Shown: positions 48,001 through 57,509, numbered from the stretch's first letter. The stretch: DNA of 64,000 nucleotides from Citrobacter farmeri (GCF_019048065.1 NZ_CP077291.1:2170001-2234000), one strand, 5' to 3'. Notes: generated by a model from the letters alone, not told the origin. Numbers and translations: made by a program.

Positions 48001-48934
48001 GGTGCTGAAAGACCGGCTGAAAGGGAAAGTGCAGGAGACGCTCTCGGCGGTGGCCGATGACGGTATTGAACAGAGCGGGCTGCACATCTGGAGCTTTGGA
48101 CAACTGCCGGAAAGTTACGAGCAGAAACGCGGCAACTATAAAGTGAAAGCGTGGCCTGCGCTGGTAGATGAGCGCGACAGCGTGGCGATCAAGCTGTTCG
48201 ACAACCCGCTGGAGCAACAGCAGGCTATGTGGTCAGGCTTGCGCCGTTTGCTGCTGTTGAACATCCCGTCGCCGATCAAATACCTGCACGAAAAGCTGCC
48301 GAACAAAGCCAAACTGGGTCTGTACTTCAACCCATACGGGAAAGTACTGGAACTGATTGATGACTGTATTTCCTGCGGCGTGGATAAGCTGATTGACGCC
48401 AACGGTGGCCCGGTCTGGACGGAAGAAGGTTTTGCCGCGCTGCATGAGAAGGTTCGCGCCGAGCTAAACGAGACGGTGGTGGAGATTGCGAAGCAGGTCG
48501 AACAGATTCTGACCGCCGTCTTTACCATCAACAAGCGGCTGAAAGGGCGCGTGGATATGACGATGGCGCTGGGGCTTTCTGATATCAAAGCGCAGATGGG
48601 CGGGCTGGTGTATCGCGGATTTGTCACCGGCAACGGCTTCCGTCGTCTTGGCGATACGCTGCGTTATCTGCAGGCGATTGACAAACGTCTCGAGAAACTG
48701 GCGATTGATCCCCACCGCGATCGCGCGCAAATGCTGAAAGTCGAAAGCGTACAACAGGCATGGCAGCAGTGGTTGAACAAACTGCCGCCGGCACGCCGCG
48801 AAGACGAGGACGTGAAAGCGATCCGCTGGATGATTGAGGAACTGCGGGTCAGCTATTTTGCCCAGCAGCTGGGGACGCCGTATCCGATTTCGGATAAACG
48901 CATCCTGCAGGCGATGGAGCAGATTAGCGGCTAA
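45032..48934 (+). CDS. hrpA: HrpA, DEAH-box RNA helicase
   Basis: This 1300-residue ATP-dependent RNA helicase is the same length as in E. coli, where it helps resolve stalled ribosomes and processes daa fimbrial mRNA. Motifs are Walker A (GETGSGKTTQLP), DEAH (IIIDEAHERSLN), SAT (ITSATIDP) and motif VI (QRKGRCGRVSEG), followed by the HA2/OB region and a long C-terminal DUF3418 domain. No unusual features. Confidence 0.97.
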   Translation: MTEQQKLTFHALQQQLDTLMLRDRQRFSRRLHGVKKVKNPDAQQAIYQEMAKEIEQAAGKVVLREAARPLITYPENLPVSQKKQAILEAVRDHQVVIVAGETGSGKTTQLPKICMELGRGVKGLIGHTQPRRLAARTVANRIAEELQTEPGGCIGYKVRFSDHVSDNTMVKLMTDGILLAEIQQDRLLMQYDTIIIDEAHERSLNIDFLLGYLKELLPRRPDLKIIITSATIDPARFSRHFNNAPIIEVSGRTYPVEVRYRPIVEEADDTERDQLQAIFDAVDELGRESPGDILIFMSGEREIRDTADALNKLNLRHTEVLPLYARLSNSEQNRVFQSHSGRRIVLATNVAETSLTVPGIKYVIDPGTARISRYSYRTKVQRLPIEPVSQASANQRKGRCGRVSEGICIRLYSEDDFLSRPAFTDPEILRTNLASVILQMTALGLGDIAAFPFVEAPDKRNIQDGVRLLEELGAITTDEQATAYKLTPLGRQLSQLPVDPRLARMVLEAQKHGCVREAMIITSALSIQDPRERPMDKQQASDEKHRRFHDKESDFLAFVNLWNYLGEQQKALSSNAFRRLCRTDYLNYLRVREWQDIYTQLRQVVKELGIPVNSEPAQYREIHIALLTGLLSHIGMKDADKQEYTGARNARFSIFPGSGLFKKPPKWAMVAELVETSRLWGRIAARIDPEWVEPVAQHLIKRSYSEPHWERAQGAVMATEKVTVYGLPIVAARKVNYSQIDPALCRELFIRHALVEGDWQTRHAFFRENLKLRAEVEELEHKSRRRDILVDDETLFEFYDQRISHDVISARHFDNWWKKVSRDTPDLLNFEKSMLIKEGADNISKLDYPNFWHQGNLKLRLSYQFEPGADADGVTVHIPLPLLNQVDESGFEWQIPGLRRELVIALIKSMPKPVRRNFVPAPNYADAFLGRVTPLELPLLDALERELRRMTGVTVDREDWHWDQVPDHLKITFRVVDDKNKKLEEGRSLQVLKDRLKGKVQETLSAVADDGIEQSGLHIWSFGQLPESYEQKRGNYKVKAWPALVDERDSVAIKLFDNPLEQQQAMWSGLRRLLLLNIPSPIKYLHEKLPNKAKLGLYFNPYGKVLELIDDCISCGVDKLIDANGGPVWTEEGFAALHEKVRAELNETVVEIAKQVEQILTAVFTINKRLKGRVDMTMALGLSDIKAQMGGLVYRGFVTGNGFRRLGDTLRYLQAIDKRLEKLAIDPHRDRAQMLKVESVQQAWQQWLNKLPPARREDEDVKAIRWMIEELRVSYFAQQLGTPYPISDKRILQAMEQISG

Positions 48935-49020
48935 TTCAAGGCCGGAATGGCGGTTTCGTTATTGGGTCTGCGAAGAGTTACCCTCCCAGGCCCGTAAGCG
49001 AAGCCGTCATCGGACGTCGG

Positions 49021-50397
49021 TCAGGCAGTCCACCCGCCACCCAGGGCTTTATACAAATCAATCTGCGCCAGCAGCAGGTTATTTTTCACCTGAACCACAC
49101 TGGTTTGTACGGAGAACAGCGTACGCTGGGCATCCAGTACGTCGAGATACGAGGAATAACCGTTGCGATAGCGATTTTGCGCGATACGCAAGGTTTCCTG
49201 CGCGACCGCTTGCTGGGCCTGTAGCTCCAGCAACTGCTCCTGATAACGCGTGATGGCATCCAGGCTGTCGTTCACTTCTCTGAAGGCGTTGCGCACGGTT
49301 TTCTCATAGCCGTACAGCGCCTGATTACGCTGCGACTGCGACATATCCACCTGCGCGTTCAGCGCCTGGCGGTTCAGCAGCGGCGCAAGAATGCTGCCGC
49401 CGAGACTCCATAGCTGGAGGGGATTATCGAGAAGACCGGGCAGGGTGCGATCCTGTATCGATCCGCCCGCGGTGAGATTGATCGACGGCAGCAGGCTGGC
49501 GCGGGACGCTGCCAGCGAGGCATCAGCAGCAACCAACTGACGCTCGGCCTGGACAATATCCGGGCGGCGATTAAGCAAGGTTGACGGCAGTTGAGAGGGC
49601 ATTTTCAGCGCTGTCAGCGCCCCGAAATCCGCGCTGCGCTCGACGCGTTGCGGGTTATCACCGAGCAAAATACTTAACGCGTTCTCCTGGCGGGCAATCT
49701 GATGTTGCAGGAGCGGGATTTGCGCTCGCGTGGAGCGCAGTTCAGAGTCGGACTGCATTAACTCCAGGCGTGAACTGTAGCCCGTTTCATACTGGCGCCT
49801 GGCCAGATTCAGCGCCTCCTCGCGGGATTTCACCGTCGCCTGGGTCACCTCCAGCTGTTCGTCAAGCGCCAGCAGCGTAACATACCCGGAGGCGACCGAT
49901 GATGCGAGGGTCAAATCTGCCGCGGCGGCGGCCGCTTTTTGCGCCTCCAGCGAGGCCTGCGCCGCGCGTGCCGTACTGCGGTTAACCCCCCAGATATCGA
50001 CATCATAGCTGGCGGTCAGGCTACCTTTATACAGCGTACTGTAGATGGGGAGTCCGGTTGCGGCGGACTGCGCGCGTGCGCGGGTTCCAGCGAGGCCCGC
50101 ATCCAGTGAGGGAAACAAGCTGCCTTCGGCGGCATAAACCTGCGCCTGGTATTCATTGATGCGCTCGCGGGCGATCAGCACATCGCTGTTATTCTCGAGC
50201 GCCTGATCGACATACTGGTTCAGATAACGGTCATGAAAATTCCGCCACCACACCTGCTCTGCGGGACTGGCAGGGCCGCTGGTTGCTCGCCAGGCGGCGG
50301 GGATCGCCAGGGACGGTTTCGCGGGCTGAACATCGACCGACTGACAGCCGATCAGCAGCAGGGCAACTGCCACGCCAGGCAGGAAACGAAGGATCAT
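49021..50397 (-). CDS. OprM/NodT-type outer-membrane efflux lipoprotein
   Basis: This 458-residue TolC-family protein has a lipobox (LLLIGC) and two OEP repeats with the typical long coiled-coil regions (LARRQYETGYSSRLE, RIAQNRYRNGYSSYLDVL). It forms the outer-membrane duct of a tripartite pump, here encoded with its own adaptor and inner-membrane transporter. It is the last gene of the operon and overlaps the adaptor gene by 4 bases (ATGA). Confidence 0.9.
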   Translation of the reverse strand: MILRFLPGVAVALLLIGCQSVDVQPAKPSLAIPAAWRATSGPASPAEQVWWRNFHDRYLNQYVDQALENNSDVLIARERINEYQAQVYAAEGSLFPSLDAGLAGTRARAQSAATGLPIYSTLYKGSLTASYDVDIWGVNRSTARAAQASLEAQKAAAAAADLTLASSVASGYVTLLALDEQLEVTQATVKSREEALNLARRQYETGYSSRLELMQSDSELRSTRAQIPLLQHQIARQENALSILLGDNPQRVERSADFGALTALKMPSQLPSTLLNRRPDIVQAERQLVAADASLAASRASLLPSINLTAGGSIQDRTLPGLLDNPLQLWSLGGSILAPLLNRQALNAQVDMSQSQRNQALYGYEKTVRNAFREVNDSLDAITRYQEQLLELQAQQAVAQETLRIAQNRYRNGYSSYLDVLDAQRTLFSVQTSVVQVKNNLLLAQIDLYKALGGGWTA

Positions 50398-51476
50398 GGC
50401 TTCGCCTCCCGGGTATCAATGTGAACCTGCACCGACATACCGGGGCGCAGTAGCGCGATATCTTCTGGCTTGCCAAGCACTGCCACCCGGACCGGGATGC
50501 GCTGGGCAATTTTCACGAAGTTGCCCGTCGCGTTATCCGGCGTGATGGCGCTAAATTCCACGCCCGTTGCCGGTGAAATGCTCTCAACGCGGCCTTCAAA
50601 CTGTTTATCATTTAACGCATCGACGCTAAATTTCACCGGTTGTCCGACGCGGAGATCGGCCAGCTGTGTCTCTTTGATATTCGCGATGACCCAGTGTTGA
50701 GACGGGACCAGGGTGGTGAGATGCGTACCGGCAGTGACGTATGCACCAAGCCGTACCGAGATTTGTCCAAGCTGACCGTCGCGTGGAGCGGCGATCCGTG
50801 TGTTTTGCAAATCAATTTCCGCCAGTTCCAGCGCGGCTCTGGCGTTTTCGACATCCGCCTGCAATGCGTCGCGGTTAACAATCACGGTCTGCAAATCCTG
50901 TCGTGACATCTCCAGCGTCGCCCTGGCCTGATCGATATCCGCGCTGCCCTGCGCGGCACTGGCGAGTGCAGCATCACGTTCACGAATCGACAGTGAGCCA
51001 TCAGCCGTCAAATCTTTAACTCGCTTCAGGTCGGCCTGAGTCTTAAGACTTTGCGCTTTGGCATTTTTCAGGATGGCTTCGTTGCGTTCAATAACGGCTT
51101 CCGCGCTTTTACGCTGCTGCTGGTTATTGTTGAGCGCGGCAATTTTCATCGCCAGTTGCGCCTGGGCCTGATGCACCCGCTGGCGATAGATGCGGTCATC
51201 TATCTGTAACAGCAGATCGCCTTTTTTTACCTGCTCAAAATCCTGTACATTCACCTGAGTGATGTAGCCGTTCACCTGCGGGCTGATAAACGTCGTTTGC
51301 CCGCGTACATAAGCGTTATCGGTAAACTGCGTATGGCGAGTAAACGGCGGAAGCTGCCACGCATAGAGGATCACCAGCACGCCGACGATGCCAATCGCTG
51401 CCGCGGCGAAAATGGAGACAATACGCAAATTATTGCGGGTGTGGGCCTGCTCTTTGGCGGCATCCTGCTGACTCAT
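50394..51476 (-). CDS. EmrA-like membrane-fusion adaptor (HlyD family)
   Basis: This 360-residue adaptor has a single N-terminal membrane helix (about 16-42), a lipoyl half-motif (QVNGYITQVNVQDFEQVKKGD), a long coiled-coil hairpin and the second half-motif (TRIAAPRDGQLGQISVRLG). It links the DHA2 transporter to the outer-membrane duct. AGGAG precedes the start. It is similar in type to EmrA, but the genuine emrAB lies elsewhere in enterobacteria, so no symbol is given. Confidence 0.9.
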   Translation of the reverse strand: MSQQDAAKEQAHTRNNLRIVSIFAAAAIGIVGVLVILYAWQLPPFTRHTQFTDNAYVRGQTTFISPQVNGYITQVNVQDFEQVKKGDLLLQIDDRIYRQRVHQAQAQLAMKIAALNNNQQQRKSAEAVIERNEAILKNAKAQSLKTQADLKRVKDLTADGSLSIRERDAALASAAQGSADIDQARATLEMSRQDLQTVIVNRDALQADVENARAALELAEIDLQNTRIAAPRDGQLGQISVRLGAYVTAGTHLTTLVPSQHWVIANIKETQLADLRVGQPVKFSVDALNDKQFEGRVESISPATGVEFSAITPDNATGNFVKIAQRIPVRVAVLGKPEDIALLRPGMSVQVHIDTREAKP

Positions 51477-51517
51477 AACTGCTCCTGAGAGAACGCTTTT
51501 GACATCATTATTTTCCG

Positions 51518-53188
51518 TTATTTAGTACCTGTGGCTTTCTTCAGCGCCAGATGCGCAGTCACGCGCAGACGCAGCAGACGCCAGAAAATCCACACCAGCG
51601 TGGCGGTGGCAATGCTGGCCGTCAGCAGGTAGGTATCGTTGTATGCGAGAATATTGGCTTCAAGGGCGCTGGCGTTCTGGAGTTGTAGCGCGGCCTGGGT
51701 GTCCAGCAGCGAGTTGTCGCCAATCAGACCCTGGTACATCTGCGTATAGCGCTGTAGCCGCTCAGTTACCAGCGGATTGAGCGTGGTGAGCTGATCTGCC
51801 AGCAGACTGGAGTGGTATTTTTCGCGCCAGGTCTGAAAGGTGCCGAGGATCGCCGACCCTAACAGGCCGCCGATGTTCTGACTCATCCCAAACAGCACTG
51901 AAAAGCTGACCAGATTTCGCGGATCGGCGACAACGCCACCGATCCCGGCCAGCATCGCCGGGGCAAGGAAGAACGCGCTGCCGAAACCAAGCAGAAATTG
52001 ACTTATCATCAACTGATCCGCCCGCGTCAGGCTGTTCGACTGGCTGTCCAGTAGCGAGGCGATGATCATCAGTACCAGCGAGGTCACGATGGGCCAGGCA
52101 AGCCGCGTCGGCTTAATCGTCAGACAACTGGCGACAATGCCGCATACAATCCCGGCAAAGATCGACCACGCGAGCCAGGTCATCTGCTCATTCTGCAGCC
52201 CGACGTACTGCAACCAGCCGATCACGCCGGTATTTTGCTCCGCCAGCACAATGCGGATCAGCAGCATAATCAGCCCCAGCCGTAAGATACTGCCACTCGA
52301 CAACCAGCGGGTGTTGAGCAGGGGATTGCTGCGGTTATGTTCAAACGTAATGGCGGCGATGATGAGCACCGTTGCCAGCGCCAGCGACCAGCCGATCCAC
52401 GGCGCTTCAAACCACCAGTCCAGGCGACCCAGCGACAGCACCGCGCAAAGTAATGCCATCCCCGGCGCCAGTAAAATAAATGTGATGAAGTCTTTCTTTT
52501 CAAACACCTTTTTACGGTCGCCCGGCGGCAGTTTCAGGGCGATGACGCAACCAAGCGAGATCAGTGCCAGACCCAATTCAAAAAAGTACAGGCCACGCCA
52601 TTCATCAAGCTGTAGCAGTTCGGTCGAAAACAGGCGGGCTATCGGGATCGCCAGCGATGAGCCGGTAATGCCTATCGTCAGCGCCTTGAGGCGATGTTTC
52701 GCCGGCCACGCCTGAATCTGATAATAAATGCCCAGCGAACTGAGCGCGGCGGCGACCATGCCGTGCGCGGCACGCACCATCAGTGCAGAACTCAGGTCGT
52801 TGACAAACAGGTGGAAGAAGGTGACCAGCACGTACAGCACCAGAAACCCTTCGGTGAACGCCCGCAATCCGTACTGCTGACGAAATTTCACCAGCAACAG
52901 GTTGATGGAGACGTTTGTCATCACGTAGACCGCTGGCAGCCAGGCGATTTCTGTTGACCACGCGGCAAAGGTCCCCTGCAAATTTTGCAGATTCGCGGAA
53001 ACCATCGCGTTGCCCAGCGCCCCCGTCAGGCACACCAGTAATCCAACGACGCCGTAAGCGATGCGTTTGGGGGGGCTGTGAACCGGTGTTGAGGGGGAAC
53101 CTAACAGGGCTGGTTTTTCGTGTGGCTGCCAGTCGCGAGGCGCGTAGGGATCGCGTTGCGGCAGACGCATAAGGTTTTTTACCTTCAT
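51518..53188 (-). CDS. DHA2-family (EmrB/FarB-like) multidrug MFS transporter
   Basis: This 556-residue inner-membrane proton-drug antiporter has about 14 predicted helices after a 40-residue cytoplasmic N-terminus. The large size and linkage to an HlyD adaptor fit the DHA2 group. Substrates cannot be read from sequence. It is the first gene of the operon, just downstream of a SlyA-like operator. ATG at 53170 (MRLPQRDPY) is an alternative start. Confidence 0.88.
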   Translation of the reverse strand: MKVKNLMRLPQRDPYAPRDWQPHEKPALLGSPSTPVHSPPKRIAYGVVGLLVCLTGALGNAMVSANLQNLQGTFAAWSTEIAWLPAVYVMTNVSINLLLVKFRQQYGLRAFTEGFLVLYVLVTFFHLFVNDLSSALMVRAAHGMVAAALSSLGIYYQIQAWPAKHRLKALTIGITGSSLAIPIARLFSTELLQLDEWRGLYFFELGLALISLGCVIALKLPPGDRKKVFEKKDFITFILLAPGMALLCAVLSLGRLDWWFEAPWIGWSLALATVLIIAAITFEHNRSNPLLNTRWLSSGSILRLGLIMLLIRIVLAEQNTGVIGWLQYVGLQNEQMTWLAWSIFAGIVCGIVASCLTIKPTRLAWPIVTSLVLMIIASLLDSQSNSLTRADQLMISQFLLGFGSAFFLAPAMLAGIGGVVADPRNLVSFSVLFGMSQNIGGLLGSAILGTFQTWREKYHSSLLADQLTTLNPLVTERLQRYTQMYQGLIGDNSLLDTQAALQLQNASALEANILAYNDTYLLTASIATATLVWIFWRLLRLRVTAHLALKKATGTK

Positions 53189-53200
53189 TGAATCTATTGG

Positions 53201-53212
53201 TTAGCAGGCTAA
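53201..53212. promoter_or_regulatory. SlyA/MarR-type operator before the efflux operon
   Basis: TTAGCAGGCTAA matches the SlyA consensus TTAGCAAGCTAA at 11 of 12 positions and keeps both half-sites. It sits 13 bp upstream of the DHA2 start codon, within the leader/promoter. SlyA and related MarR proteins commonly control drug-efflux genes. Confidence 0.6.
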
Positions 53213-53326
53213 TGGTAATGTATGTTACGTAAATTATAAATCAAGTGAATAGGAAAACGCCTGGTAAATCAAATGTTCCGTGCAGGTATTAAATCAAAGC
53301 GGCCAAAGAATCTGGCCGCGAAGGGA

Positions 53327-54646
53327 TTACAACTCGTTGGGCTGGGCGTTAATCGCCGGACTACGTTTCACCCGGCTGGCAAAGAAAATGGCAACCAGGG
53401 AAATCGCTACGGTCGTAAGCAGGTACCACGCCACGGGTACCCAGTCGCCATCGTATTTCGCCAGCAACCCTGTGGCGATAAGAGGAGCCGTACCGCCTGC
53501 CAGCGCCGCGCCAATCTGGTAGCCAAGCGTGATGCCGGTGTAACGGACGTTGGCGCTGAAAATTTCGGAGCACAGCGTTCCCAGTACCGCCGTTACCGGC
53601 GCCCAAAGCACGCCGAACATCACGATTGTCGCCAGCATAATGCCCCAGGTGGTGCCGGTATTAAGCAGCAGGAACCACGGCACGATAAACAGGCCAAGCA
53701 GGGAGACGCTGATGGTGTACATCCGTTTACGCCCGATTTTATCCGACAGCAGCCCCATTAACGGGATCATCACGGTGGCGATCAGCGCGCCAACGGTGAC
53801 CGCTTCCAGCACCTGGGATTTCTGATAGCTGAGGGTGCTCGTGGCATAGCTGACTACGAAGGTCGAGAAAATATAGAACGGTGCGGTTTCGACCACCTTC
53901 AACCCGGCGGCAATCAACACTTCACGCCAGTGATGGGTCAGCGTATCGCGCAGCGGCGCTTTGGCAACCTGGCCAGAAGCTTTCACTTTCTTAAAGTCCG
54001 GCGTTTCGTCGATATCGCGACGGATCCATAACCCTAACAGTACCAGTACGGAGCTCAGCAGGAACGGGATGCGCCAGCCCCAGGAGAGAAAATCTTCTTC
54101 GCTAAACAGCGTCATCAGCGAGACGATAAACGTCGCCATCAGCATCCCAATGGTCACGCCTGCCTGCGGAATACTGCCAAAGAAGCCTTTGCGTTTTTCC
54201 GGCGCGTACTCATAGGCCAGCAGCAGCGCGCCGCCCCATTCGCCGCCTATCCCCATTCCCTGGATGATGCGCATCAGAATAAGCAGAATGGGGGCCCAGA
54301 TACCGATCATGTCATAAGTGGGCAGCAGACCGATCATCACCGTCGCGCCGCCCATCAGGGAAAGCGTCAGTACCAGCGTCTTTTTACGCCCGATGCGATC
54401 GCCAATGTGGGCGAAAATCACCCCGCCAATCGGACGGATAAAAAAGGTCAGTGAGAAGGAGAGATATGAGAGGATCAGACCAATCACCGGGTCGACCATC
54501 GGGAAGAAAATTTTGTTGAACACCAGTGCTGCTGCGGTGCCATACAGGAAGTAGTCGAACCATTCAATCGCACTGCCGGTCAGACTGGCGACGAGGACCT
54601 TCTTATTTTTCTTCAGAATAGCCGTACTATTTTCATGGGTTGTCAT
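53327..54646 (-). CDS. MHS-family MFS transporter (ShiA/YhjE-like)
   Basis: This 439-residue transporter belongs to the metabolite:H+ symporter group, with N-terminal ASLTGSAIEWFDYFLYG, the loop motif GDRIGRKKTL and QGMGIGGEWGGA, all typical of the group; 12 helices are expected. Family substrates are small carboxylates, shikimate or osmolytes; the actual one is unknown. The start at 54646 (MTTHENS) has GAGG upstream. The 138-bp gap to the efflux operon suggests a separate transcript. Confidence 0.85.
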   Translation of the reverse strand: MTTHENSTAILKKNKKVLVASLTGSAIEWFDYFLYGTAAALVFNKIFFPMVDPVIGLILSYLSFSLTFFIRPIGGVIFAHIGDRIGRKKTLVLTLSLMGGATVMIGLLPTYDMIGIWAPILLILMRIIQGMGIGGEWGGALLLAYEYAPEKRKGFFGSIPQAGVTIGMLMATFIVSLMTLFSEEDFLSWGWRIPFLLSSVLVLLGLWIRRDIDETPDFKKVKASGQVAKAPLRDTLTHHWREVLIAAGLKVVETAPFYIFSTFVVSYATSTLSYQKSQVLEAVTVGALIATVMIPLMGLLSDKIGRKRMYTISVSLLGLFIVPWFLLLNTGTTWGIMLATIVMFGVLWAPVTAVLGTLCSEIFSANVRYTGITLGYQIGAALAGGTAPLIATGLLAKYDGDWVPVAWYLLTTVAISLVAIFFASRVKRSPAINAQPNEL

Positions 54647-55034
54647 TAACTTAAAACCTCCGCCAGAGAACAAAGAAGGTGCCACCCTGCAGCGCGCCAG
54701 GTGCAACCTGTTACGTTAAATAGTTGTAAAATTGTTAATCAAACTAGGTGTGTTCTTAACATTTAACAAGCGGCGTCACGCGGGAATGGGCTTGAAAGAG
54801 AGTGATTTACCCGTGTTATTTTCTGTAAAAATAAAAAATACAGCGTTAATCATTTATAAAATGGCCGTCAGGCAGGATAACATGCAGGTGCAACCGCCCG
54901 ATTTTTAGACGTTTTGTGTTATTTCACGCCGATGGTAAAAAAAGCGTCGAAATATCAATCATCAGCCTTTCAGAGAGATCTGCTGTTTATTCAGGGCGGG
55001 TGCGGTACTCTGCTGAAATGAGAGGAGGAGCCTA
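54647..55034. other. Divergent intergenic region, MHS transporter / ydcF
   Basis: About 390 bp holding the promoters of both divergent genes, with a strong GGAGG site before ydcF. No further gene or clear operator was recognised. Confidence 0.5.
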
Positions 55035-55832
55035 ATGATGCAACCGTTCCCGAAACTTTCCGCCACCACCCTTGAGGCGATCAATACCGTGGGGCAGTGG
55101 CTGGCGCAGGACGATTTCTGCGCAGGGGCCGCTTATCCGGCAGACTGCGTGGTGCTGGCGGGGAATGCCGTCATCCCGACAATTGACGCCGCATGTCGAA
55201 TTGCTCAGGAGCAATCAATTCCGCTGTTGATCGCCGGTGGGATTGGTCATTCCACAACCTTCCTGTACGCCGCCGTCGCTCAACATCCGCGCTATAACAC
55301 GATTCAGACAACCGGTCGCGCCGAAGCTGCCGTTCTGGCGGATATTGCCCGGCAGTTCTGGCATATTCCCGCCGATAAAATTTGGCTGGAAGATCGGTCC
55401 ACCAACTGTGGAGAAAACGCGCGTTTTAGCGCGCAGATGATTGCTCAGGCCGCAGAACCCATTAACACCGCTATCGTGGTACAGGATCCCACCATGCAGC
55501 GGCGTACGGTGGCGACATTTCGCCGGGTGACCCGTGACGATCCAGACGCGCCGCGCTGGTTGAGCTATCCGGGGTTTACACCAGTATTGTGTCAGCAGGA
55601 AGACGGTATCGCGTTCGCCAATGACCCTGACGGCCTGTGGACCGTCGATCGCTATTTAGCGCTGGTGGTGGGTGAAATCCCGCGCTTGCGCAATGATGAA
55701 ACCGGCTATGGTCCTCGCGGGCGCGACTTCATTGTGCATGTGGATTTCCCGCCAGAGGTCGAGACCGCGTGGCAGCTCCTGCAACAGGATCCGGCGCTCA
55801 ATGACGCGATGAACAACCGGTCGCTGCGCTAA
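55035..55832 (+). CDS. ydcF: YdcF, DUF218 protein
   Basis: This 265-residue cytoplasmic protein has a DUF218/SanA-like fold. Conserved segments are CVVLAGNAVIPTIDAA, LLIAGGIGHSTTFLY and STNCGENARF. E. coli YdcF has been reported to bind S-adenosylmethionine in vitro, but its role is unknown. Position between hrpA and aldA matches E. coli. Two adjacent ATG codons are possible. Confidence 0.93.
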   Translation: MMQPFPKLSATTLEAINTVGQWLAQDDFCAGAAYPADCVVLAGNAVIPTIDAACRIAQEQSIPLLIAGGIGHSTTFLYAAVAQHPRYNTIQTTGRAEAAVLADIARQFWHIPADKIWLEDRSTNCGENARFSAQMIAQAAEPINTAIVVQDPTMQRRTVATFRRVTRDDPDAPRWLSYPGFTPVLCQQEDGIAFANDPDGLWTVDRYLALVVGEIPRLRNDETGYGPRGRDFIVHVDFPPEVETAWQLLQQDPALNDAMNNRSLR

Positions 55833-55837
55833 TGCCT

Positions 55838-55869
55838 GCCCGTTTGGGAGTCTTTTTTCCCAAACGGGC
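55838..55869. terminator. Hairpin after ydcF
   Basis: A 12-bp perfect inverted repeat (GCCCGTTTGGGA / TCCCAAACGGGC) with a T-rich loop follows the ydcF stop; A residues, not T, follow on the plus strand. Confidence 0.6.
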
Positions 55870-56029
55870 AAAACACGAATGCCTGCTGTTTCTTTCTCCC
55901 CAGCCCGATCTTCTTCTTTTATGAAGCAGTTCACAGAATCACGACGACAGTCGGGATCGTTGCGGCATGATTGATATTTATTAACAATGATTTTACTTGT
56001 TAAAAACAATTCAATCACAGGAGTAGCGC

Positions 56030-57469
56030 ATGTCAGTACCCGTACAACATCCTATGTATATCGACGGACAGTTTGTGACCTGGCACGAAGATGCCTGGAT
56101 TGATGTCGTCAATCCGGCGACCGAAGAGGTGATTTCACGTATTCCTGATGGTCGGGCTGAAGATGCGCGTAAAGCCATTGACGCCGCCGACCGCGCTCAG
56201 GCGGACTGGGAAGCGCTACCGGCTATCGCTCGCGCGGGCTGGCTGCGAAAAATCGCCGCCGGGATCCGCGAGCGTGCCGACGAAATCAGCGCCTTAATCG
56301 TCGCGGAAGGAGGCAAAATTCAGCAACTGGCGGCAGTAGAAGTCTCCTTTACCGCCGATTACCTCGACTATATGGCGGAGTGGGCTCGCCGTTATGAAGG
56401 CGAAATTCTGCAAAGCGACCGCCCCGGCGAGAATATTTTGCTGTTTAAACGCGCGCTGGGGGTCACTACCGGGATCCTGCCGTGGAATTTCCCGTTTTTC
56501 CTCATTGCCCGTAAGCTGGCTCCGGCGCTGCTTACCGGGAATACCATCGTGATTAAACCCAGCGAATTTACGCCTAATAACGCCATTGCGTTTGCCAAAA
56601 TCGTCGATGAGATTGGCCTGCCGCGCGGTGTGTTTAACCTGGTGCTGGGGCGTGGCGAAACTGTCGGCCAGGAACTGGCTGGCAACCCGAAGGTGGCGAT
56701 GGTCAGTATGACCGGTAGCGTTACTGCGGGTGAGAAGATTATGGCGACGGCGGCGAAGAATATTACCAAAGTGTGTCTGGAACTGGGCGGCAAGGCACCG
56801 GCCATTGTGATGGATGATGCCGATCTTGACCTAGCGGTCAAAGCGATTGTGGATTCCCGCGTCATCAATACCGGGCAAGTCTGTAACTGCGCTGAACGTG
56901 TATATGTACAAAAAGGGATTTATGACCAGTTTGTGAACCGTCTGGGCGAAGCCCTGAAAGCGGTGCAGTTTGGCAATCCTGGCGAGCGTAACGACATCGC
57001 CATGGGACCGTTGATTAATGCTGCCGCTCTGCAACGCGTGGAGCAGAAAGTGGCGCGTGCCGTTCAGGAAGGGGCGCGAGTGGCGCTCGGCGGTAAAGCC
57101 GCTGAGGGCAAAGGCTACTATTATCCACCCACGTTGCTACTGGATGTTCGTCAGGAGATGGCCATCATGCATGAGGAGACCTTTGGTCCGGTACTGCCCG
57201 TTGTGGCCTTCAACACCCTGGAAGAGGCCATCACGATGGCAAATGACAGCGACTACGGTCTGACGTCGTCTGTTTATACGCAGAATCTCAACGTGGCGAT
57301 GAAAGCTATTAAAGGGCTGAAGTTTGGTGAGACCTATATTAATCGCGAGAACTTTGAGGCGATGCAGGGCTTCCACGCTGGCTGGCGCAAGTCGGGAATT
57401 GGCGGTGCTGACGGCAAACACGGGCTAAACGAGTACCTGCAAACGCAGGTAGTCTATTTGCAGTCCTGA
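56030..57469 (+). CDS. aldA: AldA, lactaldehyde/glycolaldehyde dehydrogenase
   Basis: This 479-residue NAD-dependent enzyme oxidises L-lactaldehyde (from fucose and rhamnose) and glycolaldehyde. Motifs are the NAD site (SMTGSVTAGEKI), the general base Glu in CLELGGKAPAIV and the catalytic cysteine in NTGQVCNCAERVY (about residue 285). Length equals E. coli AldA. It is convergent with gapC. Confidence 0.97.
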   Translation: MSVPVQHPMYIDGQFVTWHEDAWIDVVNPATEEVISRIPDGRAEDARKAIDAADRAQADWEALPAIARAGWLRKIAAGIRERADEISALIVAEGGKIQQLAAVEVSFTADYLDYMAEWARRYEGEILQSDRPGENILLFKRALGVTTGILPWNFPFFLIARKLAPALLTGNTIVIKPSEFTPNNAIAFAKIVDEIGLPRGVFNLVLGRGETVGQELAGNPKVAMVSMTGSVTAGEKIMATAAKNITKVCLELGGKAPAIVMDDADLDLAVKAIVDSRVINTGQVCNCAERVYVQKGIYDQFVNRLGEALKAVQFGNPGERNDIAMGPLINAAALQRVEQKVARAVQEGARVALGGKAAEGKGYYYPPTLLLDVRQEMAIMHEETFGPVLPVVAFNTLEEAITMANDSDYGLTSSVYTQNLNVAMKAIKGLKFGETYINRENFEAMQGFHAGWRKSGIGGADGKHGLNEYLQTQVVYLQS

Positions 57470-57482
57470 TCATCAGAAGAAG

Positions 57483-57505
57483 GGCGGAGGTTTCCCTCCG
57501 CCTTT
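57483..57505. terminator. Bidirectional terminator, aldA/gapC
   Basis: An 8-bp perfect stem (GGCGGAGG / CCTCCGCC) with a TTTC loop and a following TTT lies between the two convergent stops. Confidence 0.75.
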
Positions 57506-57509
57506 ACGC

